A DNA stretch of 27,058 nucleotides from an uncultured Oscillospiraceae bacterium (GTDB lineage Bacteria > Bacillota > Clostridia > Oscillospirales > Oscillospiraceae): NCBI GenBank assembly GCA_904398675.1, contig CAJFPI010000051.1, forward strand, positions 1-27,058, written 5' to 3'. Every line of letters begins with the position of its first letter. The first letter of the stretch is position 1. This document shows, piece by piece, positions 1 to 5,954 of the stretch. A program made the position numbers and the translations under genes. The notes under the pieces are model-generated. The model made no database searches. It saw only the letters and a list, made by a program, of their open reading frames with translations, and was not told the origin of the DNA.

Positions 1-10
1 AGGCATGTAG

Positions 11-40
11 TGAGCCATGAGGTTTTCGCCTCATGGCTCA
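11..40 (-). terminator. Hairpin downstream of the tRNA pair
   Basis: A perfect 12-bp stem (TGAGCCATGAGG and its complement) closes a 6-nt loop. It lies 6 nt past the CCA end of tRNA-Asp on the minus strand. No uridine tract follows inside the window, so it could be an intrinsic terminator of poor form or a processing signal. Its position after the last tRNA is the main argument for transcript termination. Confidence 0.5.
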
Positions 41-46
41 ACATGT

Positions 47-123
47 TGGCGACCCAGAACGGGCTCGAACCGTCGACCTCTAGCGTGACAGGCTAGCGTT
101 CTAACCAACTGAACTACTGGGCC
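47..123 (-). tRNA. tRNA-Asp (GTC anticodon)
   Basis: Read on the minus strand, this folds into a full cloverleaf. The 7-bp acceptor stem begins GGCCCAG and includes one G-U pair. The D arm is TTCAGTTGGTTAGAA. The anticodon stem is CTAGC/GCTAG with loop CTGTCAC, which places GTC as the anticodon. The T arm carries GGTTCGAGCCC, and a G discriminator is followed by an encoded CCA. At 77 nt the length is normal. It is separated by 8 nt from the upstream tRNA-Val and shares its promoter. Confidence 0.96.
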
Positions 124-131
124 ATGTAAAT

Positions 132-207
132 TGGTGGGAACAACAGGGCTCGAACCTGTGACCCCTTGCTTGTAAGGCAAGTGCTCTCCCAGCTGAGCTA
201 TGCTCCC
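132..207 (-). tRNA. tRNA-Val (TAC anticodon)
   Basis: The minus strand gives a 76-nt cloverleaf. The acceptor stem is GGGAGCA paired with TGTTCCC, which includes G-U pairing. The D arm starts GCTCAGCTGGGA, the anticodon loop CTTACAA gives TAC for Val GUA codons, and the T loop contains GGTTCGAGCC. CCA is encoded. It is the first gene of a two-tRNA transcript with tRNA-Asp. Confidence 0.96.
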
Positions 208-263
208 GTTTTCCCCCATGCCGCTCGCACCTGGTGGGGATCTCTTGCCGAGCGACATGGGTT

Positions 264-292
264 ATTATACTAGAAGATCTTTCAGTTGTCAA
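264..292 (-). promoter_or_regulatory. Consensus sigma-A promoter for the tRNA-Val/tRNA-Asp transcript
   Basis: On the minus strand a perfect TTGACA (287-292) is followed by a 17-bp spacer and a perfect TATAAT (264-269), about 55 nt upstream of tRNA-Val. An exact match in both hexamers with optimal spacing fits strong stable-RNA transcription. Confidence 0.92.
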
Positions 293-324
293 CACTTATT
301 TTTTCTTTTTTTCAAATTTTTCCA

Positions 325-1203
325 TCAGCCCAGCTGACGGATCAATTTTTCCAGCTCCTCCCCGGAAAAACGGTGGACCGTGTCGCAGAATTGGCAGGTC
401 AGCTCACAGCCCCCCTGCTCCCGCAGCATGGACTCCAACTCCTCCCGTCCCAGGCTGATCAGCGCCCGCTCCACCCGCTCCCGGCTGCAGTAGCACCGGT
501 ACTCGATGGGATCGGTCTCCAGGATCTCCACCTCAAAATCCGAGAGCACGGTCCGCAGCATCTCCGCCGGGCTGCCGCACCGCTCCAGAAGGCCGGTGGC
601 CGCCCCTGCGGCCAGCACGCCGCCCTCCACCTTGGTGATGACGTCCTCCCCCGCGCCGGGCAGCAGCTGGATGAGATAGCCGCCGGCGGCCTTTACGCTC
701 TGATCCCGGTCCACCAGCACCCCCAGGGCGCAGGCAGTGGGGATCTGCTCGCTCTCCACGAAGTAGGCCGCCAGATCCTCCGCGATCTCGCCGCCCAGAA
801 GGGCCACGCTGCCCACATAGGGCTCCTTCATGCCCAGGTCCTTGATGACCGTCAGCGTACCCTCATGGCCCACAGCGGCGCCCACATCCAGCTTTCCGTC
901 CGGCCGCAGGGGCAGGTCCACATGGGGCTGCTGCACATAGCCCCGGACGTTGCCCAGGTGGTCAGACACCGCCAGCACCGTTCCCAGCGGCCCGCCGCCC
1001 TTGATCTGCAGCGTCACGCTGCCCGCCCGATCCTTCAGGGCGTTGCCCATCATGCTGGCCGCGGCCAGGGCCCGGCCCAGAGCGGCTGTGGCCACGGGCA
1101 GGGTGGTGTGGATCTGCCTTGCCCGCTCTGTCAGCTCCCGGGTGCTCACCGCCACCGCCTGTACCATGCCATCAGAGGTGATGGCGCGAACCAACGTATC
1201 CAT
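325..1203 (-). CDS. hslO: Hsp33 family redox-regulated molecular chaperone
   Basis: This 292-residue protein has the normal length of Hsp33, a cytosolic holdase chaperone activated by oxidative stress. The N-terminal part (MDTLVRAITSDG..., then ARQIHTTLPVATAALGR) matches the family's chaperone domain. The C-terminal redox switch has the four zinc-binding cysteines as CYC near residues 237-239 and CQFC near 270-273. When oxidised, these cysteines form disulfides, release zinc and expose the substrate site (established for the family). The ATG start is preceded by AAGGAAAGGA at good spacing. The gene is monocistronic here. Its stop lies only about 30 nt before the tRNA promoter, and no clear terminator is seen between them. 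Confidence 0.95.
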   Translation of the reverse strand: MDTLVRAITSDGMVQAVAVSTRELTERARQIHTTLPVATAALGRALAAASMMGNALKDRAGSVTLQIKGGGPLGTVLAVSDHLGNVRGYVQQPHVDLPLRPDGKLDVGAAVGHEGTLTVIKDLGMKEPYVGSVALLGGEIAEDLAAYFVESEQIPTACALGVLVDRDQSVKAAGGYLIQLLPGAGEDVITKVEGGVLAAGAATGLLERCGSPAEMLRTVLSDFEVEILETDPIEYRCYCSRERVERALISLGREELESMLREQGGCELTCQFCDTVHRFSGEELEKLIRQLG

Positions 1204-1252
1204 TGAAATTGTTCCTTTCCTTCTTTAAAACAACGATTTCCTCCGCCCCCCA

Positions 1253-1773
1253 TTCTCTTTTTGAAAAAAGAGAACGGGCCGCGGCCGGTCCAAGAGAAAA
1301 ACTTTTTGCCGGACAGAGATAGGTTGATCCTCCCCGGTTTGCTGTTTTCTCCTTTCGCTGCTGGACGTGTCTCGTTGCGCCTATTACCGCGCTCCCCGCT
1401 GACGCTCAGCGCTGGTGCGGTGCTGGACGGTAGAGCACCCTCGCCATCTCTGCCCCACCGGGGCAGCGCGCAGCGGAGCGGTCAGCGCGGTGGTGCACCA
1501 CACCATGCTCTGCAAGGTACGGTAGAGACTACTGCCCGCAGGTCTGGCGGCCACCGGTTTCACGGGCCGGCAGGCGAAGTATCGGACTGCTGGGGCCGGG
1601 TGGGTGTACCTATTCTCGACAGCGAGGGCAAAACAGACCCCTCCATGACCCTGTTCCCAAAACCGGGGTCTTTAGGGGCAAAGCCCCTAAACTGATTTTT
1701 GCCTACTTTTGTTCAGTGACAAAAGTAGGCCCCCGGAGGGTGGAAACCCTCCCCCTTCGGCAAGGCTGCCGAA
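1253..1773. repeat. Gene-free, hairpin-rich intergenic block
   Basis: The 578 nt between hslO and the XRE gene hold no convincing gene. Many perfect inverted repeats are present: a 10-bp arm repeat at 1253-1274; CGCTGA/TCAGCG at 1397-1411; TGCCCC/GGGGCA at 1451-1465; the palindrome GTGGTGCACCAC at 1490-1501; a 9-bp stem at 1671-1691; a 12-bp stem GCCTACTTTTGT at 1701-1730; a 7-bp stem at 1735-1752; and a 7-bp stem at 1756-1773. The last four follow one another with short gaps. The pattern suggests a multicopy intergenic repeat or a relic element, which is an inference because only one copy is in the window. The 144-codon open frame across it lacks a ribosome-binding site and any recognisable domain. 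Confidence 0.55.
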
Positions 1774-1781
1774 AAAGGCAT

Positions 1782-1991
1782 CTACTCCCCTTCCACCCAC
1801 TCCACCAGATCCCCTGGCTGGCACTGCAGCAGCGCGCACAGCTTATCCAGAACCTCCAGCGTAATGGCGGTGCTGCCCTCGCGGAGTTTCTGCATCGTCC
1901 CCTCCGCCAGCAGCTTTTCCCTGCGCAGGCGATAGGTTGTGTAGCCCACCGCCTTCAATTCTTCCAATATATCCAGCTTATATCGTATCAT
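1782..1991 (-). CDS. Small XRE (Cro/C1-type) DNA-binding regulator
   Basis: This 69-residue protein is almost only a helix-turn-helix of the single-domain type common in Clostridia. The first helix region is around YKLDILEELKAVGYT, and the recognition segment is around TMQKLREGSTAITLEVL. The closing LDKLCALLQCQPGDLVEWV is the hallmark C-terminal helix of small HTH_26-like proteins. It is cytosolic and probably a repressor. The ATG start is set by the open frame; the ribosome site (GCTGGA) is weak. It is divergent from the gene at 2086, and the 94-nt gap contains inverted repeats likely to be its operators. Its stop abuts the hairpin block on its 3' side. Confidence 0.8.
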   Translation of the reverse strand: MIRYKLDILEELKAVGYTTYRLRREKLLAEGTMQKLREGSTAITLEVLDKLCALLQCQPGDLVEWVEGE

Positions 1992-2011
1992 TTCCAGCTA
2001 ACTCATTCATA

Positions 2012-2076
2012 TACACATTTTTGTGTTGACATGCTCCTAATTGTGTGTACAATAGAATTATACACATTGATGGGAG
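2012..2076 (+). promoter_or_regulatory. Promoter and candidate XRE operators between divergent genes
   Basis: A plus-strand promoter has TTGACA at 2026-2031, a 16-bp spacer and TACAAT at 2048-2053. It is followed by the ribosome site GGGAGG near 2072. Overlaying it are inverted repeats built on the same TGTGT/ACACA half-site: ACACA/TGTGT (2012-2025), directly before and into the -35 box, and TGTGTGTA/TATACACA (2042-2066, one mismatch) spanning the -10 box. A dimeric HTH protein bound there would block transcription. The neighbouring XRE protein is the obvious candidate. The promoter is well supported; operator use is inference. Confidence 0.65.
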
Positions 2077-2085
2077 GAAAAAAGG

Positions 2086-2370
2086 ATGTCCCCAATTCTT
2101 CAGCTGCTGTACGACTATGTTTTGGAGCAGCCCATCCTGGCCTACTACCGAAAAACCGGCTATGACCAGCGCCGGGAGGACCAGGAGATCCTTGCCGAGC
2201 GCCTGTGCCGTCAGCTGACGCCGCCCCAGCAGGACCTTTTGGAGGAGCTGCTCCTCTCCTGCGCCGCCACCCAGAGCACCGAACTGGAGGCCATGTTCCT
2301 GGCCGCCTTTGACCACGCCATGGCCCTCTCCCGGGGCGGTCAGTCCCTTCCCCTGATGGCACAGAAGTAG
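2086..2370 (+). CDS. Small helical protein of unknown function, possibly DUF6809-like
   Basis: This 94-residue acidic, helix-rich protein (MSPILQLLYDYVL... AILAERL... LLEELLLSC... AFDHAMALSRGG) has a clear promoter and a GGGAGG ribosome site 9 nt before ATG, which makes it a credible gene despite its size. I see no signal peptide, membrane span or catalytic motif. The general layout (N-terminal LxxLY, a central region with LxxxLxxxQ, and a C-terminal helix followed by a short tail) resembles DUF6809 proteins of Clostridia, but I am not certain. It sits opposite a small XRE regulator with shared operators, so it is likely controlled by it. Its last 31 bp overlap the 3' end of the convergent methyltransferase gene. 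Confidence 0.65.
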   Translation: MSPILQLLYDYVLEQPILAYYRKTGYDQRREDQEILAERLCRQLTPPQQDLLEELLLSCAATQSTELEAMFLAAFDHAMALSRGGQSLPLMAQK

Positions 2371-3092
2371 ATCCGGTCCTCCCCCTCCCGGGGTGGGCGC
2401 ATGCGGCAGTCGCCAAAGGTGCGGATGTGGGTAAAGCCCGCCTCCAAAAGCCAGGCCTTCAGTTCCTCCACCTCATAGGAGCGCTGCCGGTGCAGCTCAA
2501 AGCCCCGGTCCCAGGCCCCGTCCTCCCGGCGGGTGAAGAGGTCCATATAGTAGGTACAGACCTGGTTCCGCTTTTCAAACTCCGCCCGCCACACGCAGTA
2601 GACGTCCTCCGTCTCATCCAGGAACACCTGGCCGTCCAGCCCCCGGAGCTTTTCCGGAGAGCTGACGTCAAAGACCAGCGCGCCCCCCGGCGCAATGAAC
2701 AGCCGCAGCCGCTGAAGGGTCCGCTGGACGTCCCTGGGGCTTGTGAGATAGTTGAGGCTGTCCAGGCAGCAGATGGCGGCGTCCACGGTGCCGTAGAGGT
2801 CCAGCCTGGGCATCTCCTGGTGGAGGAACAGGGGCGGCTCCCCGGCGAGGTCCGCCGCCTTCTCCCGTGCCGCGGCCAGCATGTCCTCGCTACCGTCCAC
2901 AGCGATCATCTCGTACCCCCGCTCTGTGAGGATGCAGGTCATGCTGCCCGTGCCGCAGGCCAGGTCCAGCACCGTGTGGACCGGGATGCGGCTGCGGCGC
3001 AGCAGCTTTTCCACAAAGTCCGCCCGTTTCTGATAGGCCACGTCCTCCGTCAGCGCGTCGTAGCAGCCCGCCAGGGTCTCATAGCTGCTCAT
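2340..3092 (-). CDS. Class I SAM-dependent methyltransferase
   Basis: This 250-residue cytosolic protein has a Rossmann methyltransferase fold. Motif I is VLDLACGTGS near residues 41-50, motif II is the acidic end of strand 2 (IAVDGSEDML), and the strand 4 region is DAAICCLDSLNYL. The N-terminal YETLAGCYDALTEDVAY and the later DLFTRREDGAWDRGFE...RSYEVEELKAWLLEAGF are typical of the small YdaC/Methyltransf_25-like group in Firmicutes. The substrate cannot be read from sequence. Its ATG overlaps the stop of the upstream yerC-like gene in an ATGA junction, so the two are translationally coupled. An AGGAGG lies 10 nt upstream, within the preceding gene. Confidence 0.88.
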   Translation of the reverse strand: MSSYETLAGCYDALTEDVAYQKRADFVEKLLRRSRIPVHTVLDLACGTGSMTCILTERGYEMIAVDGSEDMLAAAREKAADLAGEPPLFLHQEMPRLDLYGTVDAAICCLDSLNYLTSPRDVQRTLQRLRLFIAPGGALVFDVSSPEKLRGLDGQVFLDETEDVYCVWRAEFEKRNQVCTYYMDLFTRREDGAWDRGFELHRQRSYEVEELKAWLLEAGFTHIRTFGDCRMRPPREGEDRIYFCAIRGRD

Positions 3093-3397
3093 GCCTTCGG
3101 CTCCTCCTGCCGCTCCTTGGCCCGGTCAAAGACGATCTGATAGCCCCCCGCGCCGAAGAGCAGGGAGCGGTTGACCCGGCTGATGGTGGCGCTGGAGGCG
3201 CCGGTTTTCTCCAAGATGTCGTTGTAGATCAGCCCCTGGTTCAAAAGCACCGCCACCTCATAGCGCTGCTCCATGCTCCGCAGCTCTGTAATGGTGCACA
3301 GGTCCTGGAAAAAGCGGTAGACCTCGTCCTCCGTCTTCAGCTGCAGGATGGCCTTATACAAATCGTCGTTTTTCTTCTTTTTGGTGATCCGTGCCAT
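3089..3397 (-). CDS. yerC: YerC/YecD family TrpR-like DNA-binding protein
   Basis: This 102-residue protein is of the TrpR superfamily subgroup named YerC/YecD, whose members are small helical DNA-binding proteins of unclear target. The N-terminus is basic (MARITKKKKND), then LYKAILQLKTEDEVYRFFQDLCTITELRSMEQR. The helix-turn-helix is around NDILEKTGASSATISRVNRSL. I chose ATG at 3397 because AGGAGG sits 8 nt before it. Upstream in-frame starts add up to 11 residues but have no such site. It is first in a two-gene unit with the methyltransferase and has its own promoter. No ligand-binding domain is present. Confidence 0.88.
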   Translation of the reverse strand: MARITKKKKNDDLYKAILQLKTEDEVYRFFQDLCTITELRSMEQRYEVAVLLNQGLIYNDILEKTGASSATISRVNRSLLFGAGGYQIVFDRAKERQEEPKA

Positions 3398-3428
3398 ACC
3401 GGCAGCCTCCTGTCCCATAGTTTCTCCC

Positions 3429-3457
3429 ATTTTAACACTTCACACTATGAAAGTAAA
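3429..3457 (-). promoter_or_regulatory. Promoter for the yerC-methyltransferase unit
   Basis: On the minus strand TTTACT (3452-3457), a 17-bp spacer and TAAAAT (3429-3434) form a reasonable sigma-A promoter about 30 nt upstream of the chosen yerC start. Confidence 0.6.
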
Positions 3458-3490
3458 CACTTTTCCAAAATTTCTCGCCCTGCAACTGCG

Positions 3491-3523
3491 GACGGCGCAG
3501 GGGGCCATGCCTCCTGCGCCGTC
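3491..3523 (-). terminator. Hairpin after sdpI
   Basis: A 15-bp GC-rich stem (one G-T pair) with a 3-nt loop lies 32 nt past the sdpI stop. Neither side is followed by a proper T tract, so termination efficiency is uncertain. It separates the sdpRI unit from the yerC promoter. Confidence 0.45.
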
Positions 3524-3555
3524 TCTTAACAATAATCTGTGCCCTGCCGGAGAGG

Positions 3556-4245
3556 TCAGCCGTCCTGCTGCCGTCCGCCGTTTTCCCCATCCCCGCTGCG
3601 GCCGTGTTTCTTCCGGTACCACACATAGCTGAGGACGTAGAGCAGCAGCGTAGATCCGATCACCCCTGCCAGCAGCAGGATGAGGACCACCTTCTCCTGC
3701 AGCATCAGGCTGCAGGGCAGCAGCAGCACGCCGATCACGAACCAGATCCGCCCTCCGGCCCGATGGGTGCGGTTCCACACGTCCGGGTCCGCCAACGTCC
3801 AGGGTGTCTTGATACCGAAGAAGTAGTTGTTTTTTACCTTGCCCATCATATTGCCCACAAAGAGAAACAGCAGGCACAGCAGCACCGTCACCGTCCGTCC
3901 GATGGATACCGTGCCCGGCCGGAGGATCTCCGTCAGCACCAGGCAGTTGATCCCCAGGAAAAACAGCTCCATAAAAATGGCGAACCCGTCATAATATGCC
4001 TGAAACTTCGCGTAGCTGTGCTTTTTCTGGTCGATCCGGGGCATGAACTGGAACATAGCCGCCAGCATCGCCCCCATCCCTGCCAGCATCCACAGCATGG
4101 CTTTGGGGCCGTATCTGTTCACCGTACCGTCAAATCCGAAGTTTGCGGGTACCGTCTCCGGCAGTCTCCCATAGACTATCGTTAATAAGATGATAGGCAC
4201 CAGGGCGATCCCCCACATCAGGGCGATGCTCCGCTTATTTTTCAT
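3556..4245 (-). CDS. sdpI: SdpI-family integral membrane immunity protein
   Basis: This 229-residue protein has a DUF1648-type N-terminus. A first membrane span (ALMWGIALVPIILLTIVYG) is followed by LPETVPANFGFDGTVNRYG, the conserved 'P.H....G..D.YG' region. Several further spans follow, and the SdpI signature GIKTPWTLADPDVWNRTHRAGG lies after the fifth. In Bacillus subtilis SdpI confers immunity to the SdpC toxin and signals by sequestering SdpR at the membrane. Its start overlaps the sdpR stop by 11 bp, so they form an operon. No sdpABC toxin genes are in the window. This may be an orphan immunity/signalling pair. Confidence 0.9.
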   Translation of the reverse strand: MKNKRSIALMWGIALVPIILLTIVYGRLPETVPANFGFDGTVNRYGPKAMLWMLAGMGAMLAAMFQFMPRIDQKKHSYAKFQAYYDGFAIFMELFFLGINCLVLTEILRPGTVSIGRTVTVLLCLLFLFVGNMMGKVKNNYFFGIKTPWTLADPDVWNRTHRAGGRIWFVIGVLLLPCSLMLQEKVVLILLLAGVIGSTLLLYVLSYVWYRKKHGRSGDGENGGRQQDG

Positions 4246-4513
4246 CCCGATCGCCTCCCTTCAGCCCGGCCAGCCAGCCGGTGATCTCGTCCAAAACGGA
4301 GAGATTCAGCTCATAGTAGATATATTTTCCCCGCTTGTCGTCGGTGATCAGCCCCGCCTCCCGCAGCACGGAGAGATGATGGGAAACGGTGGCCCCGGCC
4401 ATGGGAAAGTGGGAGCCGATCTCCCCCGCTGTTTTGGCCCCGTCCCGGAGGATGTGGAGGATCTCCCGCCGGGTGGGGTCCCCCAGGGCTTTAAAGGTCT
4501 CCTGAAATCCCAT
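4235..4513 (-). CDS. sdpR: ArsR-family autorepressor, SdpR-like
   Basis: This 92-residue winged-helix protein has FKALGDPTRREILHILRDG at the N-terminus, the recognition helix around AGATVSHHLSVLREAGLI, and the wing DKRGKYIYYELN. These are typical of metal-free SdpR-type ArsR proteins: no CxC metal site is present. SdpR represses its own operon and is relieved by SdpI at the membrane (known for the family). The ATG at 4513 follows AGGGGAG at good spacing. The promoter contains a perfect 15-bp inverted repeat overlapping the -10 box, as expected for autoregulation. It is co-transcribed with sdpI. Confidence 0.92.
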   Translation of the reverse strand: MGFQETFKALGDPTRREILHILRDGAKTAGEIGSHFPMAGATVSHHLSVLREAGLITDDKRGKYIYYELNLSVLDEITGWLAGLKGGDRDEK

Positions 4514-4529
4514 GCCGTTCTCCCCTTCC

Positions 4530-4588
4530 TATCTTTTATTTAGAAGTTCATCTAAATAAAAGATAGCACAGCCCCCGCCCCTTGTCAA
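4530..4588 (-). promoter_or_regulatory. sdpRI promoter with 15-bp perfect inverted-repeat operator
   Basis: On the minus strand TTGACA (4583-4588), a 17-bp spacer and TATCTT (4560-4565) make the promoter. The -10 hexamer is also the outer end of an exact inverted repeat: TATCTTTTATTTAGA at 4530-4544 and its complement at 4551-4565, with a 6-bp centre. An ArsR dimer pair bound there would cover the -10 box and start site. The repeat is also AT-rich against a GC-rich background. Confidence 0.88.
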
Positions 4589-4620
4589 TATACATTTTGA
4601 TATTGGTCTAAATATCCAAT

Positions 4621-4659
4621 AGAAAACCGAGGCAGGCGTCATGCCTGTCTCGGTTTTCT
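4621..4659. terminator. Intrinsic terminator of the yihY-trkA-trkH-aminopeptidase operon
   Basis: A stem of 15 bp (AAAACCGAG-G-CAGGC paired with its complement, one G-T pair), extendable by two A-T pairs on the outside, closes a 5-nt loop. On the minus strand it is followed by GGTTTTCTATT, a short T-rich tail, 8 nt after the aminopeptidase stop. Its A/T-flanked symmetry could let it work on both strands. Confidence 0.85.
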
Positions 4660-4667
4660 GCACGCCG

Positions 4668-5891
4668 TCAAAAGGCGAAGTTTCCGTCCACAAAAACGGG
4701 GATCTCCTGTCCGTCATGGGTGGTCCCCACGATGGAGAGGTCCTTTGTCCCCACCATGAAATCTACATGGGTGATGGAGTCGTTGAGACCCTGGGCCTTC
4801 AGCTCCTCCTTGGTCATATCGGCGCCGCCCTGGATGCACTCGTTGTATGCCTCGCCAAAGGCCAGATGGCAGGAGGCGTTCTCGTCGAAGAGGGTATGAT
4901 AAAAGAGGATCTTCTGGTTGGAAATGGGGCTGTCGTAGGGGACCAGAGCCACCTCGCCGAAATAGGAGGCGCCCTCGTCCACGGAGATGGCCGAGCGCAG
5001 CGTCTCCTCCCCCTTCTCCGCATGGACCTCCACGATCTTTCCCTCCTTCACCACCATGTGGAACTTGTCGATGATGTTCCCGTCGTGGCAGAGGGGCAGC
5101 GCGGCGTACACCACGCCGTCAATGCCGTTCCGCAGCGGCGCGGTGAAGATCTCCTCCGTGGGGATGTTGGCGATAAACGCCTGGCCCGACTTGGTGGCCC
5201 CGCCGCCGGCGGCCCACAGGTGGTTCTCCGGCAGGCGGATTACAAGATCCGTCCCCAGGCTGTTACGGTAATGGAGAGAGGCAAAATGATAGGCATTGAG
5301 CTTATCCCGCCGCTCCTCCAATTTCTTCAGATGGTCCCGCCACCGCTCCACAGCCCTGCCGTCGCCGTTGACGCGCACAGTGGCCAGGATGGCGTCCCAC
5401 AGCCGCTCCATGGCGTCCGCCCGGCCGGGAAACACCTTATTGGCCCAGCTGGGGATGGGGATGGAGGCGATGCACCAGGCAAAGCCGCTGGCCATCTGCA
5501 GCCGGTAATAGGGTTTCAGCGCCTCGCCGCTGGAGCGCTGGCTGCGGACCAGGCGGCCGCTGTCCACTCCCAGGAGATTTTCCGGATCCGTGGCAGAGAT
5601 GGACAGGAAGGCAGCGCCCTCCTGGGCGTAGTCATTGTAGAAATGCTTGGACCACTCCGGCACCGTGTCAAACACGTCCTCCGCCGCGTGGAGGTATTTC
5701 TCCCGGGTCAGGGTATCGTCTTTCCAGTTCATGATGACCTCCCGGCAGCCGGCGGCATAGGCCGCCTTGGCGCACATCCGGGCGAAATCCGCGCACTCCA
5801 CCGGCGCGCTGATCACCAGGTTCTGCCCCTTTTGGACGTTGACGCCGATCTCCACCAGAAGGCGGGCATACTCCATCATTTTTTCCTGCAT
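4668..5891 (-). CDS. M29-family metallo-aminopeptidase
   Basis: This 407-residue protein matches the thermophilic-type aminopeptidase family M29 (AmpS/PepS/aminopeptidase II), cobalt/zinc enzymes that remove N-terminal residues from peptides in the cytosol. Recognisable blocks are YARLLVEIGVNVQKGQNLVI at the N-terminus, LRLP-like VIRLPENHLWAAGG mid-protein, then FTAPLRNGIDGVVYA, VALVPYDSPISN, NASCHLAFGEAY and ITHVDFMVGTKDLSIVG. The last four carry the usual Glu, His, Tyr, His and Asp metal/catalytic positions. I start at the ATG at 5891 because AAGGAGG lies 8 nt before it. An upstream ATG at 5909 would put that site inside the coding sequence. It is last in the yihY-trkA-trkH transcript and followed directly by a terminator. 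Confidence 0.92.
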   Translation of the reverse strand: MQEKMMEYARLLVEIGVNVQKGQNLVISAPVECADFARMCAKAAYAAGCREVIMNWKDDTLTREKYLHAAEDVFDTVPEWSKHFYNDYAQEGAAFLSISATDPENLLGVDSGRLVRSQRSSGEALKPYYRLQMASGFAWCIASIPIPSWANKVFPGRADAMERLWDAILATVRVNGDGRAVERWRDHLKKLEERRDKLNAYHFASLHYRNSLGTDLVIRLPENHLWAAGGGATKSGQAFIANIPTEEIFTAPLRNGIDGVVYAALPLCHDGNIIDKFHMVVKEGKIVEVHAEKGEETLRSAISVDEGASYFGEVALVPYDSPISNQKILFYHTLFDENASCHLAFGEAYNECIQGGADMTKEELKAQGLNDSITHVDFMVGTKDLSIVGTTHDGQEIPVFVDGNFAF

Positions 5892-5954
5892 CTCGTTTTC
5901 CTCCTTCATCTTTTTGCGTATGGCGTCCGGAGCACCTGTCCGGGCGCACTGCCT

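Noticed and set aside
1261..1695. 144-codon open frame in the hairpin block
   Set aside because: No ribosome site, no domain, and the sequence is made of inverted repeats; it is most likely non-coding.
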